From a virus: a stretch of DNA of 64,000 bases. The notes below the pieces were generated by a model. That model saw nothing but the letters and a program-made list of their open reading frames with translations. It ran no database searches and was not told where the DNA came from. Positions 1 to 7,032 of the stretch are shown one piece after another. Made by a program: the position numbers and the translations under genes. The stretch covers positions 62,001 through 126,000 of IMG/VR virus record IMGVR_UViG_3300009370_001221. The stretch is one strand, 5' to 3'. How positions within the stretch are numbered: position 1 is the first letter of the stretch; each line of letters opens with the position of its first letter.

Positions 1-412
1 TGGTTTCCACAATGTAGGACTTACCAACCCCTGGAGGGCCTGTTACGATCATTGCTCGGACATCACCGTCAATTGTGGCTTGGGTCATACTGCCCAAGAT
101 CTCAAATCGTTCCGAAATGCGAGACATTACTTCGTCATCACTCTCACCCGCTTCAACAGGGTTGCCAACCATCTTGGCGGCCGCGTCTTCCGCTACTGAC
201 TCACCCACACGCTCATAATGAAGTGGGGAATCGACCTTTACACGGATATTCCGCTGAGGGTAGGCAGGGTTGCCAGTTCCATCAACTGTGATGTACCCAC
301 CTTTTTTGCCCACTTTATAATCGCGGACCAATGGGAATACTACATCTTCAACTATCCCACCGGGTGCATCTGCGTGGTATCCCTTCGTGACTGAAACATA
401 TTCTTGTGACAT
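1..412 (-). CDS. P-loop (AAA-type) ATPase, N-terminal part
   Basis: Partial: only the first 137 residues are in the window and the gene runs off the left edge. The start ATG (410-412) follows a good ribosome site, AGGAG. Residues 125-132 read GPPGVGKS, a Walker A motif preceded by a hydrophobic strand (MIVT), so this is a nucleotide-binding ATPase. The first 90 residues are polar and not recognised. Walker B and sensor motifs would lie outside the window. Similar AAA-type ATPases occur in marine T4-like phages, but the exact role (helicase loader, MoxR-like or other) cannot be decided from this part. It is the last of three leftward genes transcribed from the control region near 1.1-1.3 kb. 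Confidence 0.8.
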   Translation of the reverse strand, partial: MSQEYVSVTKGYHADAPGGIVEDVVFPLVRDYKVGKKGGYITVDGTGNPAYPQRNIRVKVDSPLHYERVGESVAEDAAAKMVGNPVEAGESDDEVMSRISERFEILGSMTQATIDGDVRAMIVTGPPGVGKSYIVET

Positions 413-435
413 AATTCGCTCCTGCGTGTCGTTGG

Positions 436-819
436 TTAAACTAATTCGTAGGGTTTACTGTAGTTCCCTACTTCGAGGTTGAAGTAAAAAGCGGTGTGGA
501 AATAATCCACCATCGCATCACTTTCATCGAACCATTCCCGGCCACCTTCTGCTTTTCCGGGAGCCTTCTTGATAACATCAACAATGTCATCAAAGAGGTT
601 AGCATGTTTACCATACTGGTAAGTATGATACTGATTGATTTGGGCATAGCCATTATCACCTTCGCGCATTATATCGGAAAAATCGACATTGCCTTTCTTG
701 ATGGTGACTTTGACTGAGGAATAATGTTCCTTCTTTACTCCAAATTTCAAATCGGGTCCAAACTCTTCTTTGAGAGCATTTCGAATCTCTCGAACTTCTG
801 CTGTGGTAATATAAGCCAT
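436..819 (-). CDS. LPD29-domain-like hypothetical protein
   Basis: A 127-residue protein of unknown function. The N-terminus (TTAEVREIRNALKEEF, then KFGVKKEHYSSVKVTI) and the C-terminal YFHTAFYFNLEVGNYSKPYE resemble, from memory, the LPD29 domain (large polyvalent-protein-associated domain 29) found in phage and plasmid proteins and also alone in small bacterial proteins. No catalytic residues are evident and no signal peptide or membrane segment is seen. It lies between the ATPase start (24 bases downstream) and another small gene (6 bases upstream), so the three probably form one early leftward operon. The family assignment is moderate; a search against Pfam LPD29 would settle it. Confidence 0.7.
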   Translation of the reverse strand: MAYITTAEVREIRNALKEEFGPDLKFGVKKEHYSSVKVTIKKGNVDFSDIMREGDNGYAQINQYHTYQYGKHANLFDDIVDVIKKAPGKAEGGREWFDESDAMVDYFHTAFYFNLEVGNYSKPYELV

Positions 820-825
820 TGTGCC

Positions 826-1080
826 TTATCTCTGTGAGTGGTGGTTGGTTTCAACTGTGCATCTTGGGACGCCATAACGGCCATCCATGTTCCAGCGATG
901 CGTCAGTTTGCCTTCGATCCCATACCGTTCAACAGTAAGGGGTGTATCAAACCCGCCCTTGAGCAGGTTAAATTCCGCAACCGCATCCATTAGGGTGGCA
1001 GTACTGGCGGATGTAAAAACCCGAGCACCGCCCATTATGGGTTCGCGGTATAAAATTTTAAAACAGCCTTGATCTAACAC
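826..1080 (-). CDS. small hypothetical protein
   Basis: An 84-residue reading frame, first gene of the leftward group. The longest form starts at GTG (1078-1080) without a clear Shine-Dalgarno sequence; an ATG at residue 16 (1033-1035, MGGARVF) is an alternative start. No family is recognised. The sequence is mixed alpha/beta with a basic, histidine-containing end (TNHHSQR). It ends 6 bases before the next gene, and a candidate promoter lies about 35 bases upstream of the GTG. The compact spacing supports it as a real gene; its function is unknown. Confidence 0.6.
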   Translation of the reverse strand: MLDQGCFKILYREPIMGGARVFTSASTATLMDAVAEFNLLKGGFDTPLTVERYGIEGKLTHRWNMDGRYGVPRCTVETNHHSQR

Positions 1081-1114
1081 TTGGGTAACTCTCTGTTTCT
1101 TAACTTACAATACT

Positions 1115-1142
1115 ACTCTAACATATTACTCAGATTTGTCAC
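1115..1142 (-). promoter_or_regulatory. candidate sigma70-type promoter for the leftward operon
   Basis: Reading leftward, GTGACA (1137-1142; 5 of 6 matches to TTGACA) is followed after 16 bases by TAGAGT (1115-1120; 4 of 6 matches to TATAAT). It sits directly upstream of the 84-residue gene and immediately downstream of the iterated repeats at 1164-1266, as expected for an operator-promoter arrangement. The match is moderate only. Confidence 0.4.
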
Positions 1143-1163
1143 TCTTTTCGTGCCTGTAAGTGC

Positions 1164-1266
1164 TTGATTTCATTGAAGAATCACAAATTTCTGATATTCT
1201 GATAAGTGGTTGAAATCATTGAAGAAAAAAAGTCAATGAAATCAATGACTTACTGAAATCACTGAT
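1164..1266. repeat. four iterated TGAAATCA-type repeats
   Basis: Four copies of a short palindromic-type motif lie in the 255-base gap between divergent genes: TTGATTTCATTGAA (1164), TTGAAATCATTGAA (1210), AATGAAATCAATGA (1235) and ACTGAAATCACTGA (1252). Each is close to TGA-N-ATCA/TGATTTCA dyad symmetry. The third is enclosed in a longer imperfect palindrome with arms AAGTCA and TGACTT (1230-1251). Spacing shrinks from 46 to 25 to 17 bases. Their position just upstream of the candidate promoter suggests binding sites for a regulator or an initiator protein. The rest of the gap is AT-rich and has a small hairpin, ACCCTA/TAGGGT (1292-1310). Confidence 0.65.
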
Positions 1267-1322
1267 TTTTTATAAAATTTATATATAATTAACCCTATAT
1301 TTTGTAGGGTATTTGGGGTATT

Positions 1323-1330
1323 CATAAATA
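1323..1330 (+). promoter_or_regulatory. late-type promoter abutting the start codon (CATAAATA)
   Basis: CATAAATA matches the T4 late promoter TATAAATA in 7 of 8 positions. Exactly five bases (TTCAT) separate it from the ATG at 1336, and there is no Shine-Dalgarno sequence. In T4 this element spans about -13 to -6, so transcription would start at the ATG itself. Confidence 0.5.
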
Positions 1331-1335
1331 TTCAT

Positions 1336-1914
1336 ATGAATCTCACTGAATCCCAAATCACGCAGAAATCCCAAGAATGCTTTGATTTTTGGTTTAGGGA
1401 TGTTGGGGTAGAAGGGCACAATCACGGATACATGTCTAAATCTTGTTTTATGTTTGAACACGTATTACACGGAATGCTAAAACCTGCCTACGGGAAATAT
1501 ATGCAAATGGGCACTAATTTTGGCATTAGTTTTGACATATTGTATAGGCAATATGGCGATCGCTGTATTGGGATAGATTTATGGAATCCTCTCAATCATC
1601 CAAATATTATTGAAAAGGACATATATGATTTAGAAAATATGAATCTTGGATTCTGCAATGTTGATGCAGGAGATTTTAGATGGACTCCCGAGTTAAGAAT
1701 GTTCTCTATAGACTACGCAATGCGTAATGTTGTACTACAAGGCGGAATAATATTTACTGCTGGTGGAGATTTTGTTAATGAATGTTTAGGATTAAACTTA
1801 TACGAATATCTCGAGGATCATGGATTTACAATAGCAAATTATCATGATTTTACCGATAAAGAACCATTACCTAACATAGGTATTGAAAACGAACTAATTG
1901 CTATTTCTTCTTAG
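1336..1914 (+). CDS. methyltransferase-like protein (degenerate class I fold)
   Basis: A 192-residue protein. Residues 55-66 (YMQMGTNFGISF) resemble SAM-binding motif I, and CIGIDLWNP (about 77-85) resembles the acidic motif II loop, followed by an IIEKDIYDLE strand. This fits a class I Rossmann methyltransferase, but motif I lacks the usual GxGxG and the protein may not bind SAM. The second half has a further strand (NVVLQGGIIFTAG) consistent with the fold. The gene runs opposite to the FkbM-type methyltransferase and their 3' ends overlap by 14 bases. It lacks a ribosome site; a late-type element lies five bases before the ATG. Substrate unknown. Confidence 0.65.
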   Translation: MNLTESQITQKSQECFDFWFRDVGVEGHNHGYMSKSCFMFEHVLHGMLKPAYGKYMQMGTNFGISFDILYRQYGDRCIGIDLWNPLNHPNIIEKDIYDLENMNLGFCNVDAGDFRWTPELRMFSIDYAMRNVVLQGGIIFTAGGDFVNECLGLNLYEYLEDHGFTIANYHDFTDKEPLPNIGIENELIAISS

Positions 1915-2776
1915 TTTTTTTCTTGGCTTTCTTTTTAGTTTTCTTCTTCGTAGTTTTCTTAAGAGTTTTCCACTTATCATTGACGCCTTTAACCTTTTTT
2001 AAATTAGTAATATCAATATCTATTTCTTTCGGATAAGCAAAAATATTAATTATTTGGCTTGTTGGATCATCAAATATACATTCTTTACTTTCAAAAAAGT
2101 TATCAGGATTAAAATTATTTGAAGGAACCCAATATGATTCATATCCAATATCTTTAATTAGTTGAAATAATTCTTTTGTATTCTCTTGTGCTTCACACAG
2201 AATAAAAGGACGTAAATTTGTAAATAACTGCTCACCAGTTTTTAACACATCTACTTCATTACCTTCTACATCCACTTTTACTAAATTACATTGTTCTAAT
2301 CCAATATCATCTAACTGAAATACAGCACATTGCTCGAAATTATCACCACCATCTTTTGCTGACGTTTTTAATGCTCCATGATTCATTTCATCATTCACTG
2401 TATTAATAGGCAAGTATAATGGTTTTTCCGTTCCGATAGCCGCTTTAAGATGCTGGACATTAAAAGCATCATTAAGAGTTAAATTAGTTACAAGAAAATA
2501 ATAATTTAAATTGCTCGGTTCAAATGCATAAATTTCACCTTCTTCTCCAACCATTTTACTATAAAATACAGAATGTAATCCAATATTAGCACCCACATCT
2601 ATTACTTTACCACCTGGTCTTAACAACTGAGATGCTAATGCAAGTTCTGTCTCAGCATATTCACCATAAGTATCTAAACTTTTACCAATTACTGTATCAC
2701 TTCTCAAATAAGCAAAATCACCATGCTTACACTGTTTTACAGTCACGTTTTTTGTATTAATTATCGGAAATCCCAT
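1901..2776 (-). CDS. FkbM-family methyltransferase with lysine-rich tail
   Basis: A 291-residue SAM-dependent methyltransferase of the FkbM type, a family that usually O-methylates sugars or small molecules. Motif I is VIDVGANIGLHS (58-69), followed by IYAFEPSN (motif II). A typical LVKVDVEGNE motif lies near 165-175, followed by VLKTGEQLF and the FILCEAQE strand. After about residue 265 the protein has a tail made almost only of lysine and threonine, unusual for the family and possibly a nucleic-acid or capsid-binding extension. The start has a good ribosome site (GAGGGT). It follows another methyltransferase gene by 2 bases, so the two are co-translated. Substrate unknown. Confidence 0.88.
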   Translation of the reverse strand: MGFPIINTKNVTVKQCKHGDFAYLRSDTVIGKSLDTYGEYAETELALASQLLRPGGKVIDVGANIGLHSVFYSKMVGEEGEIYAFEPSNLNYYFLVTNLTLNDAFNVQHLKAAIGTEKPLYLPINTVNDEMNHGALKTSAKDGGDNFEQCAVFQLDDIGLEQCNLVKVDVEGNEVDVLKTGEQLFTNLRPFILCEAQENTKELFQLIKDIGYESYWVPSNNFNPDNFFESKECIFDDPTSQIINIFAYPKEIDIDITNLKKVKGVNDKWKTLKKTTKKKTKKKAKKKTKKK

Positions 2777-2778
2777 AC

Positions 2779-3543
2779 TTATACCCTCATATTATAATCT
2801 GTCAACATACCATTCATCCATTTTAGTAACAATACAGTCTCGTCAAAATAGCCTTTTGATTTAATCATATCATCTGTACTTTCTGGCAATACTTTTCTAT
2901 CCATTAAGTCATACATATTTAACTCATATGGGTCATCTGGTGCTTTCCAATCTCTCATTGGTTTTACAACTGCACAAATGTCTCGATTATTCTCTAATTT
3001 TTGAAAATAACCACCTCTGCAATCCCACCCAGCCATTGCTAAATGCGTTATCAATATCGGAAGTGTATAAAAAACCCTATCAAACTGACTAAATTTAGTT
3101 TTTAAACGATTGTATTCCGTATCTAAAGACTGTGGAACTGTAAGGAATAGCAACGAATAATCAGTCATTACTCTTTTCATTTCTACTAATCCTAATACAG
3201 GATCTTTTAATTGCTGTAAAGTATGATGGCACCAACCTAAATTAAACTCATCATCTTTATAAGGCATTGATAATATATCACCTTGAATTCTATCAAACTT
3301 ATCAGTTTTTGAATCTATTAAATCTATGCCTGAAACTTTTGTATGATTAGCATATGGGTCCGCATCATCATATGGTGCTTGATCACACCACCATTGCGTA
3401 TTATATCCATCACCACAGCCAAAATCACAGACATGTAACATATTAGTAAATAAATCTTGTGATACAACTGTAAAAAATTTATTAGCGGAGTCTCTTAAGG
3501 AATCTGGATCTCCATAATATGCTCGTCGTATTTGATCATCCAT
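2779..3543 (-). CDS. class I SAM-dependent methyltransferase
   Basis: A 254-residue methyltransferase. Motif I is VCDFGCGDGYN (38-48). The acidic SGIDLID loop, GDILSMPYKDDEFN (post-II) and WCHHTLQQLKDPVLGLVEMKRVM match the Methyltransf_11-type order closely. The gene starts at the last base of the uvsY stop region (overlap at 3543) and ends 2 bases before the FkbM-type gene, so it belongs to one operon with uvsX-uvsY. The substrate is unknown; small molecule, glycan or protein are all possible. The C-terminal 90 residues are not recognised. Confidence 0.88.
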   Translation of the reverse strand: MDDQIRRAYYGDPDSLRDSANKFFTVVSQDLFTNMLHVCDFGCGDGYNTQWWCDQAPYDDADPYANHTKVSGIDLIDSKTDKFDRIQGDILSMPYKDDEFNLGWCHHTLQQLKDPVLGLVEMKRVMTDYSLLFLTVPQSLDTEYNRLKTKFSQFDRVFYTLPILITHLAMAGWDCRGGYFQKLENNRDICAVVKPMRDWKAPDDPYELNMYDLMDRKVLPESTDDMIKSKGYFDETVLLLKWMNGMLTDYNMRV

Positions 3544-3998
3544 TATACAGTAACATCCTCCATTCCTGAAGTTCTCAGTCTTATTATATTACTTACCTGA
3601 AACTGCTTAACATCTAATCCCTTAATAACTCCTAACCATTTATTTCGCACTAGTGCGACTTCATTTATAATTGTTTCGAGGTCTATTACCTCGTCTTCTC
3701 CATCGACATACTTTTCAACATCGCGGGAGGTCAAGGCCCGCTGATAGTTCTCTAAATAATTCTTAAAATGCTTACGTCTTACTTTTCGTAATTGGATGTT
3801 TAGAAACTGTAATATCGCTTCTATCTCTTGTAACTGGTTAAACCTGTGCTCTACAACGCCAGGTAATTCAGACGAGTTTTTCTCTAATATTCCTTTTATT
3901 TTGACGTCTTTTTTAGCGTCAATTAATTCACCCTCATAATATTCAAGTGCATCAGGAATATTGCTCAAGTCTTGAACTATTTTATTATACCAAGTCAT
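3543..3998 (-). CDS. uvsY: UvsY-like recombination mediator
   Basis: A 151-residue, highly charged helical protein. In T4, UvsY loads the UvsX recombinase onto gp32-covered single-stranded DNA. The section around residues 70-140 (LRKVRRKHFKNYLENYQRALTSRD and the following VIDLETI, RNKWLGVIKGLD) corresponds to the UvsY of marine T4-like phages, which is somewhat longer than T4 UvsY (137). The gene sits just downstream of uvsX with one small gene in between, the usual order in these phages. Its last base is shared with the next methyltransferase gene. The ribosome site is weak (GGTGAT). Confidence 0.88.
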   Translation of the reverse strand: MTWYNKIVQDLSNIPDALEYYEGELIDAKKDVKIKGILEKNSSELPGVVEHRFNQLQEIEAILQFLNIQLRKVRRKHFKNYLENYQRALTSRDVEKYVDGEDEVIDLETIINEVALVRNKWLGVIKGLDVKQFQVSNIIRLRTSGMEDVTV

Positions 3999-4001
3999 AT
4001 A

Positions 4002-4217
4002 TCACCAGTCGTCTTCGTCATCAAATTCCTCAATATCATTTAATTCTTCCAATGCTTGAGCAATTGCTGGACAATTTTCTGCTAACTCACTTAATGCTTG
4101 AGCAGTAGTATCTCCATTTAAATAATTGACAATTTGTTCCGCGGCTGATGATAATTCTTTTTTTGGTATATATGCTTTAAGTATGTCCCAAATATCTATT
4201 AGAACAGTATCTTCCAC
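4002..4217 (-). CDS. small acidic protein between uvsX and uvsY
   Basis: A 71-residue protein starting at GTG (4215-4217) behind GAGGG. The first half is helical (IDIWDILKAYIPKKELSSAAEQIVNYLN) and the tail is very acidic (EEFDDEDDW). A protein of this size and shape with an acidic end is conserved at this position in marine T4-like phages. No function is known; the acidic tail recalls DNA-mimic or protein-interaction tails like that of gp32, but this is only a resemblance. It lies 3 bases upstream of uvsY, so it is probably translated with it. Confidence 0.8.
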   Translation of the reverse strand: MEDTVLIDIWDILKAYIPKKELSSAAEQIVNYLNGDTTAQALSELAENCPAIAQALEELNDIEEFDDEDDW

Positions 4218-4247
4218 AAATAACCCTCAGTTTTAGAGTTATTTATG

Positions 4248-5297
4248 TCAATCAGCCGTTTCTTCCTCTTGTGTTGATACGTTAAAATTACGGGCAACGA
4301 GATCTTCCATTACTAAATCTAACTTCTCACCAACCCAACCTTTCCTAAATTCCAAAATCTCTGTTCCATCTTTACAAGTATACTTTAACCTATTGCCTTG
4401 CTTTGTTACCCAACTTTGTTTTTCAAACATATCAAGCAAACCACTATATGGGTCCATGCCTTGCTCATAAGGTATTTTAACATGAACACCTTCAAATGGT
4501 TTTGCGTATCGTGTTTTCATTACTTTTGCGGCGGCACGAATGCCATTAACTTCAGAAGTTTTATTACCTTCAGCATCTTCTTTTAGTTTAAGTTTTCTTA
4601 ATGCAATTACTATAGAACTTGCATATATAAAGCCTTGCCCACCACTAATCTTGTCATCTGGGTCAAACATATCTTGTGATGCGTATGTATGATTTGTTGC
4701 TACAAGTCCAACATTATACCCACCAAACATGTTTACACAATTACGAACTAATGCTGTTAATGCTTTAGGTTTACGACCTAAATCACCTTTCATATCACCT
4801 TTATCAAACTGATCTACATCAGTTGGAGTAAGTAGCATACCTAAAGAGTCAATAACAAATAACATTTTTGGTCGTTCCTCTTCTGGCATTACTTTGTAAT
4901 CTTTCATAAACGTGCTAATAGTTTTAGCAACATCATCAATCATACTCATGCTTAATCGCATAAGTTTATCTTCATCAGTGCTAACATCCAAACGCTCTAA
5001 CCATTCTTTATCGAGAGCATTTTCACTATCTATTAACACTACAAAAATATCTTGCGCTTGTGCGGCTTTAACAATATTACCTGCCGCGATATATGACTTA
5101 CCAGATCCTGATTCTCCAGCAAGTACAGTAACTCTGCCAAGTGGAACTCCTTTATGAAAGTCTCCGCTCACAAGATAGTTCAAACAATAATTGCCTGTAG
5201 ATATCCAATCTGTTGGATCATTAAAACCTACAGACAATCCGTCTATAGATTTTGTAATATCTCGTCTAAATTTGCTTACATCAAATGGTTTTACCAT
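4248..5297 (-). CDS. uvsX: UvsX RecA-like recombinase
   Basis: A 349-residue strand-exchange ATPase of the RecA/UvsX family. It forms filaments on single-stranded DNA and drives recombination-dependent replication and repair. Walker A is GESGSGKS (61-68); Walker B is KMLFVIDS (144-151), followed by the LVRNCVNMFGGYNVGLVATNH segment and SGGQGFIYASS, which corresponds to the DNA-binding L2 region. The C-terminus is acidic (STQEEETAD). The start ATG has an AAGGAA ribosome site. Together with gp32 upstream and uvsY downstream it gives the full presynaptic set. Length is close to T4 UvsX. Confidence 0.97.
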   Translation of the reverse strand: MVKPFDVSKFRRDITKSIDGLSVGFNDPTDWISTGNYCLNYLVSGDFHKGVPLGRVTVLAGESGSGKSYIAAGNIVKAAQAQDIFVVLIDSENALDKEWLERLDVSTDEDKLMRLSMSMIDDVAKTISTFMKDYKVMPEEERPKMLFVIDSLGMLLTPTDVDQFDKGDMKGDLGRKPKALTALVRNCVNMFGGYNVGLVATNHTYASQDMFDPDDKISGGQGFIYASSIVIALRKLKLKEDAEGNKTSEVNGIRAAAKVMKTRYAKPFEGVHVKIPYEQGMDPYSGLLDMFEKQSWVTKQGNRLKYTCKDGTEILEFRKGWVGEKLDLVMEDLVARNFNVSTQEEETAD

Positions 5298-5309
5298 GCT
5301 AATTCCTTA

Positions 5310-5414
5310 TTAAACATTACAAATGTAATGTGAGCCAAAATCATTTGGCCAACAATCATAGTAATAAATTCTGGTGTCATTATATTCATTTAGATTTTCC
5401 TTAATTTTATCCAT
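5310..5414 (-). CDS. possible 34-residue peptide coupled to the hydroxylase gene
   Basis: A short frame with ATG at 5412-5414 lies inside the last codons of the hydroxylase gene (8-base overlap) and stops 12 bases before uvsX. The peptide is rich in Tyr, Asn and Asp and has two cysteines (DCWPNDFG, YICNV). It fills an otherwise empty gap and would be translationally coupled. It could equally be chance in an AT-rich gap; no family is recognised. Confidence 0.3.
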   Translation of the reverse strand: MDKIKENLNEYNDTRIYYYDCWPNDFGSHYICNV

Positions 5415-6984
5415 CAGTTACTATTATACAATCTGAATTAACTTCTGTCAATTCTTTTAACTTACTTACTACAGTTTCATATCCATATATAAACATCATT
5501 GGTTCATAAAAAAACACATTACTACACCAAACAATACTATCTGATTTAAACCTAGGGGTATCAAATAGATCAATTAACTCAAATTTTACATCTATATTAT
5601 GCCATTTAGGCCAATTATCTTTAATAAATTCTGAAGGATTCCAAGTTCCTATACATTTATTAATATCTATTTCTGCTGGGAGTTCATTTGGAAGTTCTTC
5701 ATAACTATGTAATAATTTAGCAAAATTTAACTGATGTTGGTTACGATCAAATATAGTAATAGACTCATAATCATGCTGTATAACATGTTTTATAGATTTA
5801 AAACCACTTGCTAGTCCATAAAAATGTTTCATACTATCAAAGGATATTGAATAATCAAACTCTTCATATGGACCTGGATAATACCTATTAAATACAGGAC
5901 TAATATCTTCAATCAAATCTGTATTATCAATGTATATATATTTGTTACTATGTATTATAGTTCTTAACATATTTTCTACAATATAGCATTGTTTTGAAGG
6001 ATGATGATAATATCTCTGTTTAAAGTCAATAGGTTTATTTTGATCAAACTCTATAACACATTCTTCATGACCAGGTTCATTCTTACAATTAGATACATCA
6101 TGTCGTATTTCTTGATCTCTGTGTTTTTCTCTATACGTTGTAGTTAAAAATTGTCCTGTATGTAATATTGATTCATTACTATTTGCTATATCATGTGCTT
6201 CTTTTAAACTGTTAACTACTATACATTCATCAAAAAATTCAAGTCCATCGTTTTTTGCATTAAAAAATAATTTGGTTTGGGTAAATCGAAGTAAACTTTC
6301 ATTATCACAATCATGTACTATAATTGCTTTTCTACCTGTATTATCATAATTGTAGCGAAAATATTCTTTTCTATAACTAGTTCTTATTATTCTATCACTT
6401 ACATTAGCATGTAATATCATATGTAACCTAGGTTGGTTTGAATCATTATAAACCATATGCGTATTACTAATGTCTAACATAAACACAGATCCGTCTTTAA
6501 ATGGGACAATACCACGTTCTATAAATTTAAATATACAATTTTTAGGTTGTTTTATTGCTACGTTTATCTCACGCAATCCTTTCTTATCTCTGTCATGATG
6601 TGGTAAAATATATCCTCCAGGTTCTATTAACATAAACCTAATTCTACCGGTGAATTCATTAATTATAAAATTTTCTTTAATCCAATTAACAGTAATAGGA
6701 CATTGTTTTGCAACTTCTGTCCAACTATGCTTTCCATTACCTTCTTCTGTAATGTGAGAATCAATACCGTGTAAGGTTAAACTTTTCCAGCCTTTGTTTT
6801 TTGCTCCTGCTACTACATCATCAGCACGATGCTCGACAGGTGAAATATTAAGATTTATAAACTCTTTATAAATTTCTGTGTATGGTACATCTATACGTAA
6901 TCTTAACCAAGGTATGCCTAATTCTGTTTTAATTTCCTGAGCACTTGGAATTTTTTTAAATTTTTTAAGTGAATCGATAATCAT
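5407..6984 (-). CDS. aspartyl/asparaginyl beta-hydroxylase-like and methyltransferase-like fusion
   Basis: A 525-residue, two-part protein. The N-terminal 195 residues match Fe(II)/2-oxoglutarate aspartyl/asparaginyl beta-hydroxylases: HxD iron ligands in YILPHHDRD (about 129-131), REINVAI and FKF strands, distal histidine in NTHMVYNDS (about 176) and the arginine that binds 2-oxoglutarate in PRLHMIL (about 186). The C-terminal third (FYGLASGFKSIKHVI, SITIFDRNQHQLNF, then ELIDLFDTP) resembles a Rossmann methyltransferase-like domain seen in phage proteins. The middle is unrecognised. I chose the ATG at 6982-6984; a TTG six codons upstream is possible but lies in the gp32 terminator. No ribosome site is seen. 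The target protein or small molecule is unknown. Confidence 0.8.
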   Translation of the reverse strand: MIIDSLKKFKKIPSAQEIKTELGIPWLRLRIDVPYTEIYKEFINLNISPVEHRADDVVAGAKNKGWKSLTLHGIDSHITEEGNGKHSWTEVAKQCPITVNWIKENFIINEFTGRIRFMLIEPGGYILPHHDRDKKGLREINVAIKQPKNCIFKFIERGIVPFKDGSVFMLDISNTHMVYNDSNQPRLHMILHANVSDRIIRTSYRKEYFRYNYDNTGRKAIIVHDCDNESLLRFTQTKLFFNAKNDGLEFFDECIVVNSLKEAHDIANSNESILHTGQFLTTTYREKHRDQEIRHDVSNCKNEPGHEECVIEFDQNKPIDFKQRYYHHPSKQCYIVENMLRTIIHSNKYIYIDNTDLIEDISPVFNRYYPGPYEEFDYSISFDSMKHFYGLASGFKSIKHVIQHDYESITIFDRNQHQLNFAKLLHSYEELPNELPAEIDINKCIGTWNPSEFIKDNWPKWHNIDVKFELIDLFDTPRFKSDSIVWCSNVFFYEPMMFIYGYETVVSKLKELTEVNSDCIIVTDG

Positions 6985-7018
6985 AATAAAATAAAGGGGC
7001 AAACAATGTCTGCCCCTT
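6984..7018 (-). terminator. Rho-independent terminator after gp32
   Basis: Read leftward, an 8-bp perfect stem AAGGGGCA/TGCCCCTT (7011-7018 with 6994-7001) with a 9-base loop is followed by TATTTTATT. It lies 14 bases after the gp32 stop codon. The next gene's ATG begins right at the end of the T-rich tract. Confidence 0.85.
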
Positions 7019-7032
7019 GTATTTAACTTACT

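Noticed and set aside
52-291. Rightward frame at the left edge
   Set aside because: It is opposite the P-loop ATPase, whose Walker A motif and ribosome site show the leftward strand is coding.
6985-7002. TTG start adding six residues to the hydroxylase
   Set aside because: It lies inside the gp32 terminator stem and has no ribosome site; the ATG is more likely.
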